DNA of 64,000 bases from Paenarthrobacter sp. A20 (GCF_024168825.1 NZ_JALJWH010000001.1:3472001-3536000), one strand, 5' to 3'. Positions 51,095 through 60,025 are shown, counted from the stretch's first letter. The notes: generated by a model not told the origin, from the letters alone. Translations and numbers: made by a program.

Positions 51095-51817
51095 ATGTCC
51101 ACAGACGTCGGAGCGGCAACGCCCAAGTACTACCTTCTCAAGACCGAAGTACTTGGCCTGATCGCCGGTCTCCAGCCCGGCACGCTCATCCCCACGGAGC
51201 GTGCGCTCGCCGAGCAATACGCGACGTCACGCACTACCGTCAGGCAAGCAATCAGCGAGCTCGTGGCAGAGGGGAAATTGGGTCGCATCCAGGGGCACGG
51301 CACGTTCGTCGCGCCCCCGAAAGTGACGCACGTCAGGCAGTTGACGTCCTTTTCCGACGACGCCCGCAATCAAGGTTTGCGCCCGGATTCCAGGGTGCTT
51401 GCCCTCGATGTCGTGAAGTCTGACGCCGACGTCGCAGCCCACCTGGGTCTTGACCAAGGCGATCCGGTAACCCGGCTTGAGCGCATCCGTTTGATTGACG
51501 GGGAACCACTGGCGCACGAGATGGCCTGGCTGCCCGGCAAGCTTCCGAGATTCAAGTCGAACCTCGCCAAGGCGGGCTCGCTGTACGCCGTATTGGCAGA
51601 TGTCTACGGGATCCATATCGCCGACGTCGAGGACACCGTGGAAACCGCCCTGGCTGGTCCGGCCGACGTCAGGTTGCTGGGAATCGAGATGGGGGCGCCC
51701 TTGCTGGTGGTTCATCGCATGGCACGCGACGCCGCTGGAGCCCCTGTGGAGTGGACCCGCAGCGCCTTCCGGGGGGACAGGTTCCGGTTCGTATCCCGCG
51801 TGAAGTCCGGAGCCTGA
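51095..51817 (+). CDS. DasR-like GntR/HutC-family regulator
   Basis: 240 residues from ATG 51095; ATG 51086 and GTG 51068 are alternatives, but MSTDVG resembles the DasR N-terminus. wHTH at about 10-75 (YYLLKTEVLGLIAGLQPGTLIPTERALAEQYATSRTTVRQAISEL, then GRIQGHGTFVAPPK) and UTRA effector domain (about 85-235; LTSFSDDARNQGLRPDSRVLALD, VTRLERIRLIDGEPLAHEMAWLP). DasR binds GlcN6P/GlcNAc6P, which fits the divergent kinase and porter. The IclR gene starts 1 bp after its stop. Confidence 0.9.
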   Translation: MSTDVGAATPKYYLLKTEVLGLIAGLQPGTLIPTERALAEQYATSRTTVRQAISELVAEGKLGRIQGHGTFVAPPKVTHVRQLTSFSDDARNQGLRPDSRVLALDVVKSDADVAAHLGLDQGDPVTRLERIRLIDGEPLAHEMAWLPGKLPRFKSNLAKAGSLYAVLADVYGIHIADVEDTVETALAGPADVRLLGIEMGAPLLVVHRMARDAAGAPVEWTRSAFRGDRFRFVSRVKSGA

Positions 51818-51818
51818 A

Positions 51819-52613
51819 GTGGCCAACTCGTCCTCGGGTGAGTCGGTTATCCGGCGAGTAGTCCGGTTGGTAGGAGCGTTCGATGACGCCCACCGCACCA
51901 TGAGCGTCGCCACCTTGGCCCGGCGTTCAGGGCTCCCTGTCACAACGACGTACCGCCTGGTGGACGAACTCCTCGCCGAAGGGTTGCTGGAGCGGGAAGC
52001 GAGCGCCGAGGTTCGCATCGGCACGCGGCTGTGGGAGCTCGTGTCCAGGAGCTCCCGGATGGTTGGTCTCCGTGAAGCGGCCCTGCCCTTCATGGAGGAC
52101 GTACAGTCGGTGGTCCAGCATTCCACCACCTTGGGGATCCTCGACTCCGACGAAGTTCTCTACATCGAACGGATCGGCTCGCGGGATTCCATGGTGGACA
52201 TCACCAAGGTTGCCGGCCGCCTGCCGGTTCACGGAACCTCCTCCGGCTTGGTACTGCTGGCCTATTCGCCGCCCGCCTACCAGGACCTGTTTCTGGCGGG
52301 AACCCTGGAGAAATTCACCGACGCCACGCTCACCAATCCCACTGAACTCCGCCGCCATCTGGCGGGCATCCGGCAACGCGGATTCGCTTCGATGCCAGGG
52401 ATCATCGTCCCCGAATCCAGCGGCATCGCAGTCCCCGTCTTCGGGCGTGCGAATACAGTGGTCGCCGCCCTGAGCGTCGTGGTCCCAAGGAACGAAGAAA
52501 ACGCCGCTACCCGGGTGCCGGTCCTGATGACGGCGGCTCGCGGAATTTCCCGGGCACTCGGATGGCGCGGAGAGCTCAAAGGCGCCCTCCGTCAAAGCAA
52601 CGGAAGCATCTGA
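51819..52613 (+). CDS. IclR-family transcriptional regulator
   Basis: 264 residues from GTG 51819, with GGAG 7 nt upstream inside the end of the GntR gene. wHTH at about 8-65 (VIRRVVRLVGAFDDAHRTMSVATLARRSGLPVTTTYRLVDELLAEGLLERE), effector domain at about 80-250 (TTLGILDSDEVLYIERIGS, LPVHGTSSGLVLLAY, RQRGFASMPGIIVPESSGIAVPVF). IclR regulators usually control adjacent aromatic or other carboxylic acid catabolic genes, here the SDR/flavoprotein/MHS cluster downstream. Confidence 0.92.
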   Translation: MANSSSGESVIRRVVRLVGAFDDAHRTMSVATLARRSGLPVTTTYRLVDELLAEGLLEREASAEVRIGTRLWELVSRSSRMVGLREAALPFMEDVQSVVQHSTTLGILDSDEVLYIERIGSRDSMVDITKVAGRLPVHGTSSGLVLLAYSPPAYQDLFLAGTLEKFTDATLTNPTELRRHLAGIRQRGFASMPGIIVPESSGIAVPVFGRANTVVAALSVVVPRNEENAATRVPVLMTAARGISRALGWRGELKGALRQSNGSI

Positions 52614-52638
52614 TTCCCGTTCATCGGTAACGCTGTGG

Positions 52639-52669
52639 TTCCACTCACACCCACGCTGGCAGAGTGGAA
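52639..52669. promoter_or_regulatory. Inverted repeat between IclR and SDR genes
   Basis: TTCCACTC (52639-52646) and GAGTGGAA (52662-52669) with 15-nt spacing, in the 173-bp gap before the SDR gene. Possible IclR operator for the cluster; a stem-loop role is also possible. Nothing else is evident in this gap. Confidence 0.5.
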
Positions 52670-52786
52670 GCCAGCAGGGCATTTCGCCCGGTAACCACAC
52701 ACACGGCCCCTTGGGCTCCGTTCCGTGCTGCCCTGCGCCTCAACCAGGTTTCAGCAGCCGCAATGCCGCGGCAGGAGGAGTTGGTC

Positions 52787-53572
52787 ATGGAGACCGCAAC
52801 GCACGCACATCAGGAACCCATAACCCGGCGGGTCGCCGGCAAGGTGGCCATCATTACCGGGGGCAGGGGAGACCTTGGCAGCGCAACGGCCCGTTTGCTG
52901 GCCGATCACGGGGCCACCGTTGCCAGCCTGGACCGGGCCGGAACGCCCGCCACAGCCAACCACCCCGGCATTACCGAGTACGACGTCGATGTCACCGATG
53001 AAGCCAGCGTTGCGGAAACCGTCCGGCTGCTCAGCGCAGAACTCGGTACGCCGGATGTCCTGGTCAATGCGGCAGGAATCATCGGGCCTGCCGGTGCCAG
53101 CAACACCGCCACGATGGAGGACTTCAACCTCATTTTTGACGTCAACGTCAAAGGTGTCTGGCTCCTGACGAAGTACGTCGTTCCGTCCATGATCGAGAAG
53201 AAATCCGGCAGCATCATCAACTTTTCCTCCATCCATGGACTGACCGGCGGGCGAAACGTGCCGCTGTATCACGCGACCAAAGGAGCCGTCCGCCTCCTCA
53301 GTAAGTCCGACGCCGCAGCTTATGGCACCTACGGCGTGAGGGTGAACTCCATCCACCCTGGCTCCATGAACACCCGCATGAGCAGGCGCTCGGCCGAACA
53401 GTCGGACATCGGCGCGGAGGCGTACTACAAGCAGTTGGTCGGTGGAAACCCGATTCCCCGGCAGGGTGAGCCGGACGAGATCGCCTATGGCGTTCTCTAC
53501 CTCGCTTCCGATGAGTCCCGGTTCACCACCGGTTCCGAGCTGGTCATCGACGGCGGATACACCGCGGTCTGA
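52787..53572 (+). CDS. Short-chain dehydrogenase/reductase
   Basis: 261 residues from ATG 52787 (AGGAGGAG 6 nt upstream). Classical SDR: nucleotide motif TGGRGDLG (24-31), NAAG (94-97), catalytic Ser147/Ser148, Tyr161 and Lys165 (YHATK), and the end SELVIDGGYT. It would oxidise a hydroxy group or reduce a ketone on the unknown cluster substrate. Confidence 0.92.
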   Translation: METATHAHQEPITRRVAGKVAIITGGRGDLGSATARLLADHGATVASLDRAGTPATANHPGITEYDVDVTDEASVAETVRLLSAELGTPDVLVNAAGIIGPAGASNTATMEDFNLIFDVNVKGVWLLTKYVVPSMIEKKSGSIINFSSIHGLTGGRNVPLYHATKGAVRLLSKSDAAAYGTYGVRVNSIHPGSMNTRMSRRSAEQSDIGAEAYYKQLVGGNPIPRQGEPDEIAYGVLYLASDESRFTTGSELVIDGGYTAV

Positions 53573-53605
53573 GACACCCCACCACGCCCTAAGAGAGGTA
53601 CCACC

Positions 53606-55270
53606 ATGAAATTCCTGAACTCCACACCCTCCGATACCTACGACGTCGTCGTCGTAGGTTCCGGCGCAGGCGCCCTGACCGCAGCGGCGACGGCCGCACG
53701 TGCCGGTAAGTCCGTCGTCGTGCTCGAAAAAACTGACGTGCTGGGCGGCACCTCTGCCGTGTCGGGCGGCATGCTCTGGGTGGCCGACAACCACCACGCC
53801 CGCGCAGCGGGACTGAGCGACTCCAAAGAAGCTGCCGCACAGTACGTCCGGGCCGTGGCGCGCGGACGGAGCCGTGAAGAGCTCTTGGACGCTGCGCTGA
53901 ACTACGGGGACGCCATGCTCCGTTTCACTGAAGACGAATGCGGCGTCCGTTTCATCTTCCTCGATAACTTCCCGGACTACCGCCAGGATTTGCCGGGATC
54001 CGTGGAGGGCGGCCGAACGGTTGAACCCGAACTATTGAACATCCGCGAAGCGCTCGGCGAGCTTGCTGTCCATGTGCGCTCTGATGGCCGGGCTCCGTTC
54101 ACCATGCAGGAATACGAAACCTGGGGTGCATTCACCAAGTTCCCTTGGGCGGAGCTGGGCCAACGGCAGGAAGAGGGGCTTGTTGCCAAGGGCCAGGCGC
54201 TGGTTTCGATGTTGTTGGCGAGCCTGATCCGTGATGACGCAGCGCTGGTGGTTGGTGCCCGCGGGCACCGGCTGTTGAACGACGGCGGCAAAGTAGTTGG
54301 CGTCCAACTCGAGTCGGGCGAAACTTTCCATGCCAACGACGGCGTCGTCCTGGCTACGGGCGGATTCGAATGGGACAAGGCCCTGGCGGATTCCCTGTTG
54401 GCCTCGCGCCTGTACATCATGTGTTCGCCTCCCTCGAATACCGGCGATGGCCTCAGGATGGCACAGCGGGTAGGGGCGCAAACGAGGGGAACCCGGGAAG
54501 CATGGTGGGCGCCGATGTCCATCACGGGGGACACCAGGGACGGCGCGCCGGTTGGAACACTGCTTCGCTTCGAGCGACAGGGACCGGGTTCGCTGATGGT
54601 CAACCGGCACGGCCGCCGTTTTGCCAACGAGTCCCAGAACTACAACGACCTCGCGCGCTGCCTGCAGTCTTGGGACTCGCCCAACAACCAGACGTTGAAC
54701 ACCCCGGCACACGTGGTGTTCGATCACAGCTATCTGGAACGGTACGGGGTCCTTGCACATCGGGCGGGCCAGCCGACTCCGGCTTATTTGATCGAGGCTT
54801 CCACCCTTGAGGAACTTGCTGCCAAAATCGGTGTCCCTGCAGAGAACCTTGCCGCTACTGTGCAGCGTTTCAACCACTATGCGGTCAAAGGCGAGGACCC
54901 CGACTTCGGCCGCGGTGAGAGCGCCTACGACAAGTACTGGGGCGACGACGACTGCCCGTGGCCCAACCCGTCCCTGGGTCCGCTCCACACTGGTCCGTTT
55001 TACGCAATGGAGGTTGTCAACGGTGCCTTCGGCAGCAACGGAGGCGTCGCCACTGATGGTTTGGCAAGAGTGTTGGACGTGGACGGCCAACCCATCCCTG
55101 GACTGTTCGCCGCCGGAAACACCACGGAGAATGCCTACGCTGCAGGCTACCCGGGGGCCGGTGCAACCCTGGGCCCCATCATGACCATGGGCTACCTGGC
55201 CGGCCGCACCATCGCGGGCCAACCGGCAGATTACGCCGCCACCGACGTCCGGGCGGGAGTTGGAGCATGA
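53606..55270 (+). CDS. FAD-binding oxidoreductase, KstD/fumarate-reductase flavoprotein family
   Basis: 554 residues. N-terminal Rossmann motif YDVVVVGSGAGALTAA (12-27) and EKTDVLGGTSAVSGGMLW, which is the KstD/FRD flavoprotein signature, then the C-terminal FAD-binding AGNTTENAYAAGYPGAGATLGPIMTMGYLAG. 3-Ketosteroid delta1-dehydrogenases and related alpha,beta-desaturases or reductases have this architecture and length. It may introduce or remove a double bond next to a carbonyl made by the SDR. ATG overlap follows (ATGA) with the Dabb gene. Confidence 0.88.
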   Translation: MKFLNSTPSDTYDVVVVGSGAGALTAAATAARAGKSVVVLEKTDVLGGTSAVSGGMLWVADNHHARAAGLSDSKEAAAQYVRAVARGRSREELLDAALNYGDAMLRFTEDECGVRFIFLDNFPDYRQDLPGSVEGGRTVEPELLNIREALGELAVHVRSDGRAPFTMQEYETWGAFTKFPWAELGQRQEEGLVAKGQALVSMLLASLIRDDAALVVGARGHRLLNDGGKVVGVQLESGETFHANDGVVLATGGFEWDKALADSLLASRLYIMCSPPSNTGDGLRMAQRVGAQTRGTREAWWAPMSITGDTRDGAPVGTLLRFERQGPGSLMVNRHGRRFANESQNYNDLARCLQSWDSPNNQTLNTPAHVVFDHSYLERYGVLAHRAGQPTPAYLIEASTLEELAAKIGVPAENLAATVQRFNHYAVKGEDPDFGRGESAYDKYWGDDDCPWPNPSLGPLHTGPFYAMEVVNGAFGSNGGVATDGLARVLDVDGQPIPGLFAAGNTTENAYAAGYPGAGATLGPIMTMGYLAGRTIAGQPADYAATDVRAGVGA

Positions 55271-55557
55271 TCCGCCACGCCGTGCTCTTCAAGTTCAAGG
55301 ACGACTTCACCGCTGCGGACAAGGCTGCCTGGATAGAGGGGTTGAACCGGATGGACGGCAATATTCCCGGGCTCGTGAAGCTCACCCACGGCGCCGACGT
55401 ACTCCGCCACGACCGTTCCTTCGATTACGCCATTGTGGCTGACTTCAATTCCGTGGAGGACATCGAGGTCTACAACACGCACGCGCTTCATGAACCACTC
55501 AAGAAGTACTCGTTTCCCAACAGCGAGCAGATCATTGCCGTTGATTTTCCGCTATAG
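55267..55557 (+). CDS. Dabb (stress-responsive A/B barrel) protein
   Basis: 96 residues: MIRHAVLFKFKDDFTAADKAAWIEGLNRMDGNIPGLVKLTHGAD then DYAIVADFNSVEDIEVYNTHALHEPL and a terminal VDFPL, all Dabb family. The ferredoxin-like barrel dimerises to form cavities for small molecules; some members are enzymes (cyclases, lyases) and others stress proteins. Translationally coupled to the flavoprotein gene (4-bp overlap), so it likely works on the same substrate. Confidence 0.88.
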   Translation: MIRHAVLFKFKDDFTAADKAAWIEGLNRMDGNIPGLVKLTHGADVLRHDRSFDYAIVADFNSVEDIEVYNTHALHEPLKKYSFPNSEQIIAVDFPL

Positions 55558-55599
55558 CTTTCGAGCTGTTCGAACCTGCGCATTCAAGGGAGAATCGCC

Positions 55600-56943
55600 A
55601 TGTCAACATCAACCCAGCAGCCTTCAACGTTGCGCAAGACCCCTGGTAAAGCGGCCCTCGCCTCGTTCCTGGGAAGCACGCTTGAATACTACGACTTCTT
55701 TATCTACGGCTCCGCCGCTGCGTTGGTCTTCGGGCCATTGTTCTTCCCGTCCGAGGATCCCGCCGTCGGCCTGATCGGCGCCTTCGCCACGTTTGGCGTG
55801 GCGTATGTGGCCCGTCCGGTGGGTGGGCTGGTGATGGGCCATTTCGGTGACAAACTCGGGCGGAAAAAGATTCTGCTCATCACCCTGGGCGTTATGGGAC
55901 TCGCCTCCCTCGGCATCGGCTTCCTGCCCAGTTACAGCCAGATCGGCGTCTGGGCACCCATTCTGTTGGTGCTTGGCCGCCTGGCCCAGGGATTCTCCGC
56001 CGGCGCCGAGTCTGCCGGTGCTTCCACGCTGACTTTGGAGCACTCTCCGGAAGGGCGCCGCGGGTTCTTCACCAGCTTCGTGATGACCGGGTACGCCTCC
56101 GGGATGGTACTTGCCACGCTCGTGTTCATCCCTGTTGCTGCGTTGCCGACTGAAGCCCTCATGAGCTGGGGATGGCGCATCCCCTTCTGGTTGTCCATCG
56201 TTGTCCTGGCCATCGCATACTGGGTGAGGACGCACTTGGACGAGACACCCGTGTTCGAGGAAGCCAAAGACCGGCAGGCGGTTGCACCCATGCCGCTCCG
56301 GGAAGTCCTGCGCTTCCAATCTGCAGACGTGCTCCGCGTAGTTGGAATGTCCATCATGTCGGTCATGCAGACAATCTTCACGGTGTTCGGGCTCTCCTAT
56401 GCAACCGGCGCTGCAGGGTTCGACAAGGCGGCGATCCTCACTGTCAATGCCGTTGCCATTGGTTTGTCGATGTTCGTGATGCCCTTGACTGCCAAGCTGT
56501 CCGACCGGGTGGGCCGCAGGCCGCTCCTCCTGACGGCAGCCATCGGGTGCTCAGTGACGATCTTCGCCTACTTCGGGGCGTTGTCCACCGGCAACATTCT
56601 TTTGGTCTTCGCCGCGGCCTTTGTCAACATGACCTTGCTGTACTCGTGCTTCAACGGGATCTGGCCTGCCTACTTCGCTGAGCTCTTTGCCGCCCCGGTC
56701 CGGTATTCCGGTATGGCATTGGGGAACCAGCTGGGTTTGGTGGTGGCGGGTTTCGCTCCCCTGATCGCGGGCCTGCTCCTTGGCAAAGGCCATGACGGCT
56801 GGCTCCCCGTGGCTTGTTTCGCGGTCCTGTGCATGGTGATCGCCGGCGTTGCTGCCTTCTTCTCGCGGGAGACGGCCAAGACGCCTATCGAAGATCTGGG
56901 CGAGCCGTATTGGCGGGGAGTCTCAGCCCGGAACGGGGCCTAG
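55600..56943 (+). CDS. MHS-family (metabolite:H+ symporter) MFS transporter
   Basis: 447 residues with 12 transmembrane helices; MHS signature GSTLEYYDFFIYGSAAALVFGPLFFP and GGLVMGHFGDKLGRKKILLITLG with the helix-4 GRLAQGFSAGAESAGAS. Related transporters carry citrate, proline/betaine, shikimate and aromatic acids. At the end of the cluster behind the Dabb gene, it probably imports the substrate for SDR and the flavoprotein. Confidence 0.92.
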   Translation: MSTSTQQPSTLRKTPGKAALASFLGSTLEYYDFFIYGSAAALVFGPLFFPSEDPAVGLIGAFATFGVAYVARPVGGLVMGHFGDKLGRKKILLITLGVMGLASLGIGFLPSYSQIGVWAPILLVLGRLAQGFSAGAESAGASTLTLEHSPEGRRGFFTSFVMTGYASGMVLATLVFIPVAALPTEALMSWGWRIPFWLSIVVLAIAYWVRTHLDETPVFEEAKDRQAVAPMPLREVLRFQSADVLRVVGMSIMSVMQTIFTVFGLSYATGAAGFDKAAILTVNAVAIGLSMFVMPLTAKLSDRVGRRPLLLTAAIGCSVTIFAYFGALSTGNILLVFAAAFVNMTLLYSCFNGIWPAYFAELFAAPVRYSGMALGNQLGLVVAGFAPLIAGLLLGKGHDGWLPVACFAVLCMVIAGVAAFFSRETAKTPIEDLGEPYWRGVSARNGA

Positions 56944-56946
56944 CAA

Positions 56947-57828
56947 TCAGGAAACCGCAGCCCCGGCAGTTGCCAGCAACGTGTTGCGCACGAACTGTGC
57001 GCTGGGTTCGGCGTAGGTGGCAACAATCCGGCTGAACAACGCCGTACCTTCGGCCCCGGGCCAGTCCGCAGGCAGGAATGCCGCCGGCAACCCGGGGTCG
57101 AGGTAGGGAATGATCCGCCACCGGTCAATGCACTGGACATACGTGGAAAAGGCGTCAGGGGAAGGCTCCACCACACCGCCAGTATGCACCTGGCTGTCTG
57201 GCCCTTGATCGCTGCCCGAACCGTGCTCACGGATAAAATCCTTGTGCAATCCGGCTACTGCGTCCAGGTCCCACCACTTGGACGCAGCATCCCGGAGGCT
57301 GCCAACCACCAGCGGGGTTTCGGTCACGAAGATGGTGGCCATGGCCCGCAGCTCAAGATCGGCCAGAATTTCCTCTACTTCCACGCGCAACGAGTCCGGG
57401 CAGATCCACAGGCCTGCGGCCACGGTCCCGCATCCGATCCAGTGGAGCCTGCGCCGAAGCTGGTGCCGTTTCTCGCGCTCCGTCTCCGGGATGGAGAAGG
57501 AGATCAAGCACCAGGGATCAGATTCCGACATGCTGCGGGGGTTGTAGATCCGGCGGTCGCCGCGGGCCAACATGGTTGCAGCGCCCTCGGTGAGTGTGAA
57601 GCCGGCGACACCATCGCGGGCCTCCTGCAACACAACATCCTTTTTGCGCAGCCTGCCCAAAGCGGTCCGGGTTACTGTTCCGGACGTCCCCAGCGCTTCC
57701 ATGAGGTTCACTATGTCCTTGGCGGACATCCACCCCCCGGCATCACGCAGATACAGGCCAATGACGGTACGGAGCAGCGAGGTTGTACTCCCTGGGCGGG
57801 AGTCCATGTCGTCAAGGACGGCACTCAT
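56947..57828 (-). CDS. PaaX-family regulator of kynurenine operon
   Basis: 293 residues from ATG 57828, 7 bp behind the kynU stop. PaaX layout: N-terminal winged helix (TTSLLRTVIGLYLRDAGGWMSAKDIVNLMEALGTSGTVTRTALGRLRKKDVV), the PaaX central WCLISFSIPETEREKRHQLRRRLHWIGCGTVAAGLWICPDS and the C-terminal CIDRWRIIPYLDPGLPAAFLPADWPG. In E. coli PaaX responds to phenylacetyl-CoA; here gene order points to tryptophan catabolism, possibly sensing kynurenine or anthraniloyl-CoA (inference). Confidence 0.93.
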   Translation of the reverse strand: MSAVLDDMDSRPGSTTSLLRTVIGLYLRDAGGWMSAKDIVNLMEALGTSGTVTRTALGRLRKKDVVLQEARDGVAGFTLTEGAATMLARGDRRIYNPRSMSESDPWCLISFSIPETEREKRHQLRRRLHWIGCGTVAAGLWICPDSLRVEVEEILADLELRAMATIFVTETPLVVGSLRDAASKWWDLDAVAGLHKDFIREHGSGSDQGPDSQVHTGGVVEPSPDAFSTYVQCIDRWRIIPYLDPGLPAAFLPADWPGAEGTALFSRIVATYAEPSAQFVRNTLLATAGAAVS

Positions 57829-57835
57829 TTCCGGC

Positions 57836-59074
57836 TCACAGCAGTTCCGAGAGGGCATCACGGATGGCCGCGACTCCCAGCTCGACTTCGGCATAGCTGG
57901 TGCTCAAGGGTGACAGGCCGATGCGCAGGCCGTGGGGAGGCCGGAAATCGGGGATGACGCCTTTCTCCCACAACGTGGCAGTGACATCAGCGAAGAGCGG
58001 GTGGTCCACGGTGATGTGTGAGCCACGTTCGGCAGGATTCCGGGGGCTCACGATTTTCGCACCAAGTGGCACCAGGTACTCCTCGGAAAGCGCGATCGCG
58101 TACTCGGTCAGCTTGATCGACTTCCCACGGACGGCATCCATTCCCACCGTGGCGATCAGTTCAACCATGTCCTTGAGCGGCTGCATGGCCAGCACCGGAG
58201 GCGTTCCGGTGATGAACCGGCGCATGCCCTGCGCCGGCTGGTACGAGTCCGTCATTCCAAACGGGTTATCGGCACCCATCCAACCCCAGATGGGTTGCTG
58301 CAAACGATTTTGCTGCGAAGCGCTGACATAGGCGAAAGCGGGTGAGCCGGGCCCGCCATTGAGGTACTTGTAGGTGCAGCCGACGGCGAGGTCCACGCCC
58401 CAAGCGTCCAGTTCCAGGGGCACGGAGCCAACGGAATGGCACAGGTCCCACAGCATCAGGGCCCCTGCTTGGTGCACCTTTGCGGTGATCGCCTTGGCAT
58501 CTGCCAGGAACCCGGAGCGGTAGGCGACGTGGCTGAGGACCACGACGGCGGTCCGCTCGCCCAATAGTCCGTCCAGGTCTTCCGCCCGGACACCGCTGGC
58601 AGGGTTGGCGGCGATCCACTTGATGTTCGCGCCCCTCTCCTTGGCGATGCCTTCGATGATGAACCGGTCGGTGGGGAAGTTATCGCGGTCGATGATGATT
58701 TCATCCCGGCCGGGCTGGGCGTCCACGGCCGCGCGGATCATCTTGTACAGCATGACGGACGTTGAATCGCCAACCGTGGTCTGTCCCCGGGCGGCACCAA
58801 GCGCTACTTCGCCGATGCGGTCACCGACGGCAGTGGGCTCGTCCATCCATTGCTCATCCCAACCACGGATGAGGCGGCTGCCCCATGCGTCGTGGACGAA
58901 GGAGGCGAGGTTTCCTGCCGTAACCTTCAGCGGGCGCCCCAGCGAGTTGCCGTCCAAATAGGAGGTGAGCTGGTCGGCGTCGGGCGCGTAGAAGGCGTCA
59001 CGCTGCGCGGCGAGGGGATCGGCGGCATCCAATTCGGCCGACGTTGGCCGTTGGGTTTGCTGTGCTGTGGTCAT
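57836..59074 (-). CDS. kynU: Kynureninase
   Basis: 412 residues. PLP-dependent fold-type I enzyme: DGNSLGRPLKVTAGNL, TTVGDSTSVMLYKMIRAAVD, the DNFPTDRFIIEGI block, WDLCHSVGSVPLELDAWGVDLAVGCTYKYLNGGPGSPAF with the Schiff-base Lys in the CTYKYLNGGPG motif, and HGLRIGLSPLSTSY. It converts kynurenine to anthranilate and alanine. Second gene of a kynA-kynU-paaX unit; the formamidase kynB is not in the window. Confidence 0.95.
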   Translation of the reverse strand: MTTAQQTQRPTSAELDAADPLAAQRDAFYAPDADQLTSYLDGNSLGRPLKVTAGNLASFVHDAWGSRLIRGWDEQWMDEPTAVGDRIGEVALGAARGQTTVGDSTSVMLYKMIRAAVDAQPGRDEIIIDRDNFPTDRFIIEGIAKERGANIKWIAANPASGVRAEDLDGLLGERTAVVVLSHVAYRSGFLADAKAITAKVHQAGALMLWDLCHSVGSVPLELDAWGVDLAVGCTYKYLNGGPGSPAFAYVSASQQNRLQQPIWGWMGADNPFGMTDSYQPAQGMRRFITGTPPVLAMQPLKDMVELIATVGMDAVRGKSIKLTEYAIALSEEYLVPLGAKIVSPRNPAERGSHITVDHPLFADVTATLWEKGVIPDFRPPHGLRIGLSPLSTSYAEVELGVAAIRDALSELL

Positions 59075-59121
59075 GGTTCCTCCTGCGGAAAGTGTCGGAC
59101 GGGCGGTGCCCGTGCTGGTGC

Positions 59122-59991
59122 TTAGTTGCCGATTTCGGTTCGTACGGCGTAGAGCTCGGGGAAGAAGGTCAGGTCCAGTGCCCGCTTGAGGAAGTCCACG
59201 CCGGAGGATCCGCCGGTGCCCACCTTGAAACCGATGGTGCGCTGGACCGTCCGGAGGTGGCGGAAGCGCCAGGCCTGGAAGTTGTCTTCAATGTCCACCA
59301 GGTCTTCGCAGGCTTCATAGAGGCCCCACGGGGTGTCGTCCGATTCGTAGATCTTTTGGAAAATCGGGACGAGGTCTTTGCGGAAGGTCCATGGTTCACT
59401 GGTGTCCCGCTCGAGGATGTCGGCAGGGATGTCATAACCAGCGCGCGCCAGGACCCGCAGGAACGCGTCGTACAGCGTGTGTTCTTCCAGCAGGCTGCTG
59501 AGCAGCTGGTGGGCTTCGGGTTCGCTTTCGAAGACGCGCAGCATTCCACGGTTCTTGTTGCCCAGCAGGAATTCGACGCCGCGGTACTGATACGACTGGA
59601 ACCCGGATGAGCTCCCCAGGAAACCACGGAACTGGGCGTACTCGCGGGGAGTGAGGGTACCGAGGACGGACCACTGCTCAGTCATGGTGCGCTGGATGGC
59701 CTTTACCCGGGCGATGCACTTCAGGGCCTTGCCAAGGTTGTCAGCATCGAAGAGCCTCCGGGCTTCCAGCAGTTCATGCAGGACCAGTTTCAGCCATAGC
59801 TCGCTGGTCTGGTGCTGGATGATGAACAGCAGTTCATCGTGGTGTTCAGGCTCGCTGAGGGGGTGCTGGGAGCTGAGCAGGCGGTCAAGGTCCAGGTACC
59901 CGCCATAGGACATAGCGTGCCGGAAATCAGTTCGGACGGTGTCCTCGATATCGCGGACGCTCTGGGCGGAATGGACTGTGGGCTTTTCCAT
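59122..59991 (-). CDS. kynA: Tryptophan 2,3-dioxygenase
   Basis: 289 residues, standard for bacterial TDO. MSYGGYLDLDRLLSSQHPL, HDELLFIIQHQTSELWLKLVLHEL (distal His and substrate-binding residues), FRGFLGSSSGFQSYQYR and the proximal heme-binding WRFRHLRTVQRTIGFKVGTGGSSGVDFL are all present. The heme enzyme opens the indole ring of L-tryptophan to N-formylkynurenine. First gene of the kyn operon; the promoter lies directly upstream. Confidence 0.95.
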   Translation of the reverse strand: MEKPTVHSAQSVRDIEDTVRTDFRHAMSYGGYLDLDRLLSSQHPLSEPEHHDELLFIIQHQTSELWLKLVLHELLEARRLFDADNLGKALKCIARVKAIQRTMTEQWSVLGTLTPREYAQFRGFLGSSSGFQSYQYRGVEFLLGNKNRGMLRVFESEPEAHQLLSSLLEEHTLYDAFLRVLARAGYDIPADILERDTSEPWTFRKDLVPIFQKIYESDDTPWGLYEACEDLVDIEDNFQAWRFRHLRTVQRTIGFKVGTGGSSGVDFLKRALDLTFFPELYAVRTEIGN

Positions 59992-59997
59992 GCCTTG

Positions 59998-60025
59998 AGA
60001 TTATCACTTCCATGACGAACGTCAA
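59998..60025 (-). promoter_or_regulatory. kynA promoter with palindrome at -35
   Basis: Minus strand: -35 TTGACG (60025-60020), 16-nt spacer, -10 TAATCT (60003-59998), 6 nt before ATG 59991, so the mRNA would be leaderless or nearly so. TGACG-TT-CGTCA (60024-60013) is a perfect inverted repeat overlapping -35 and is a candidate PaaX-like operator. Confidence 0.7.
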
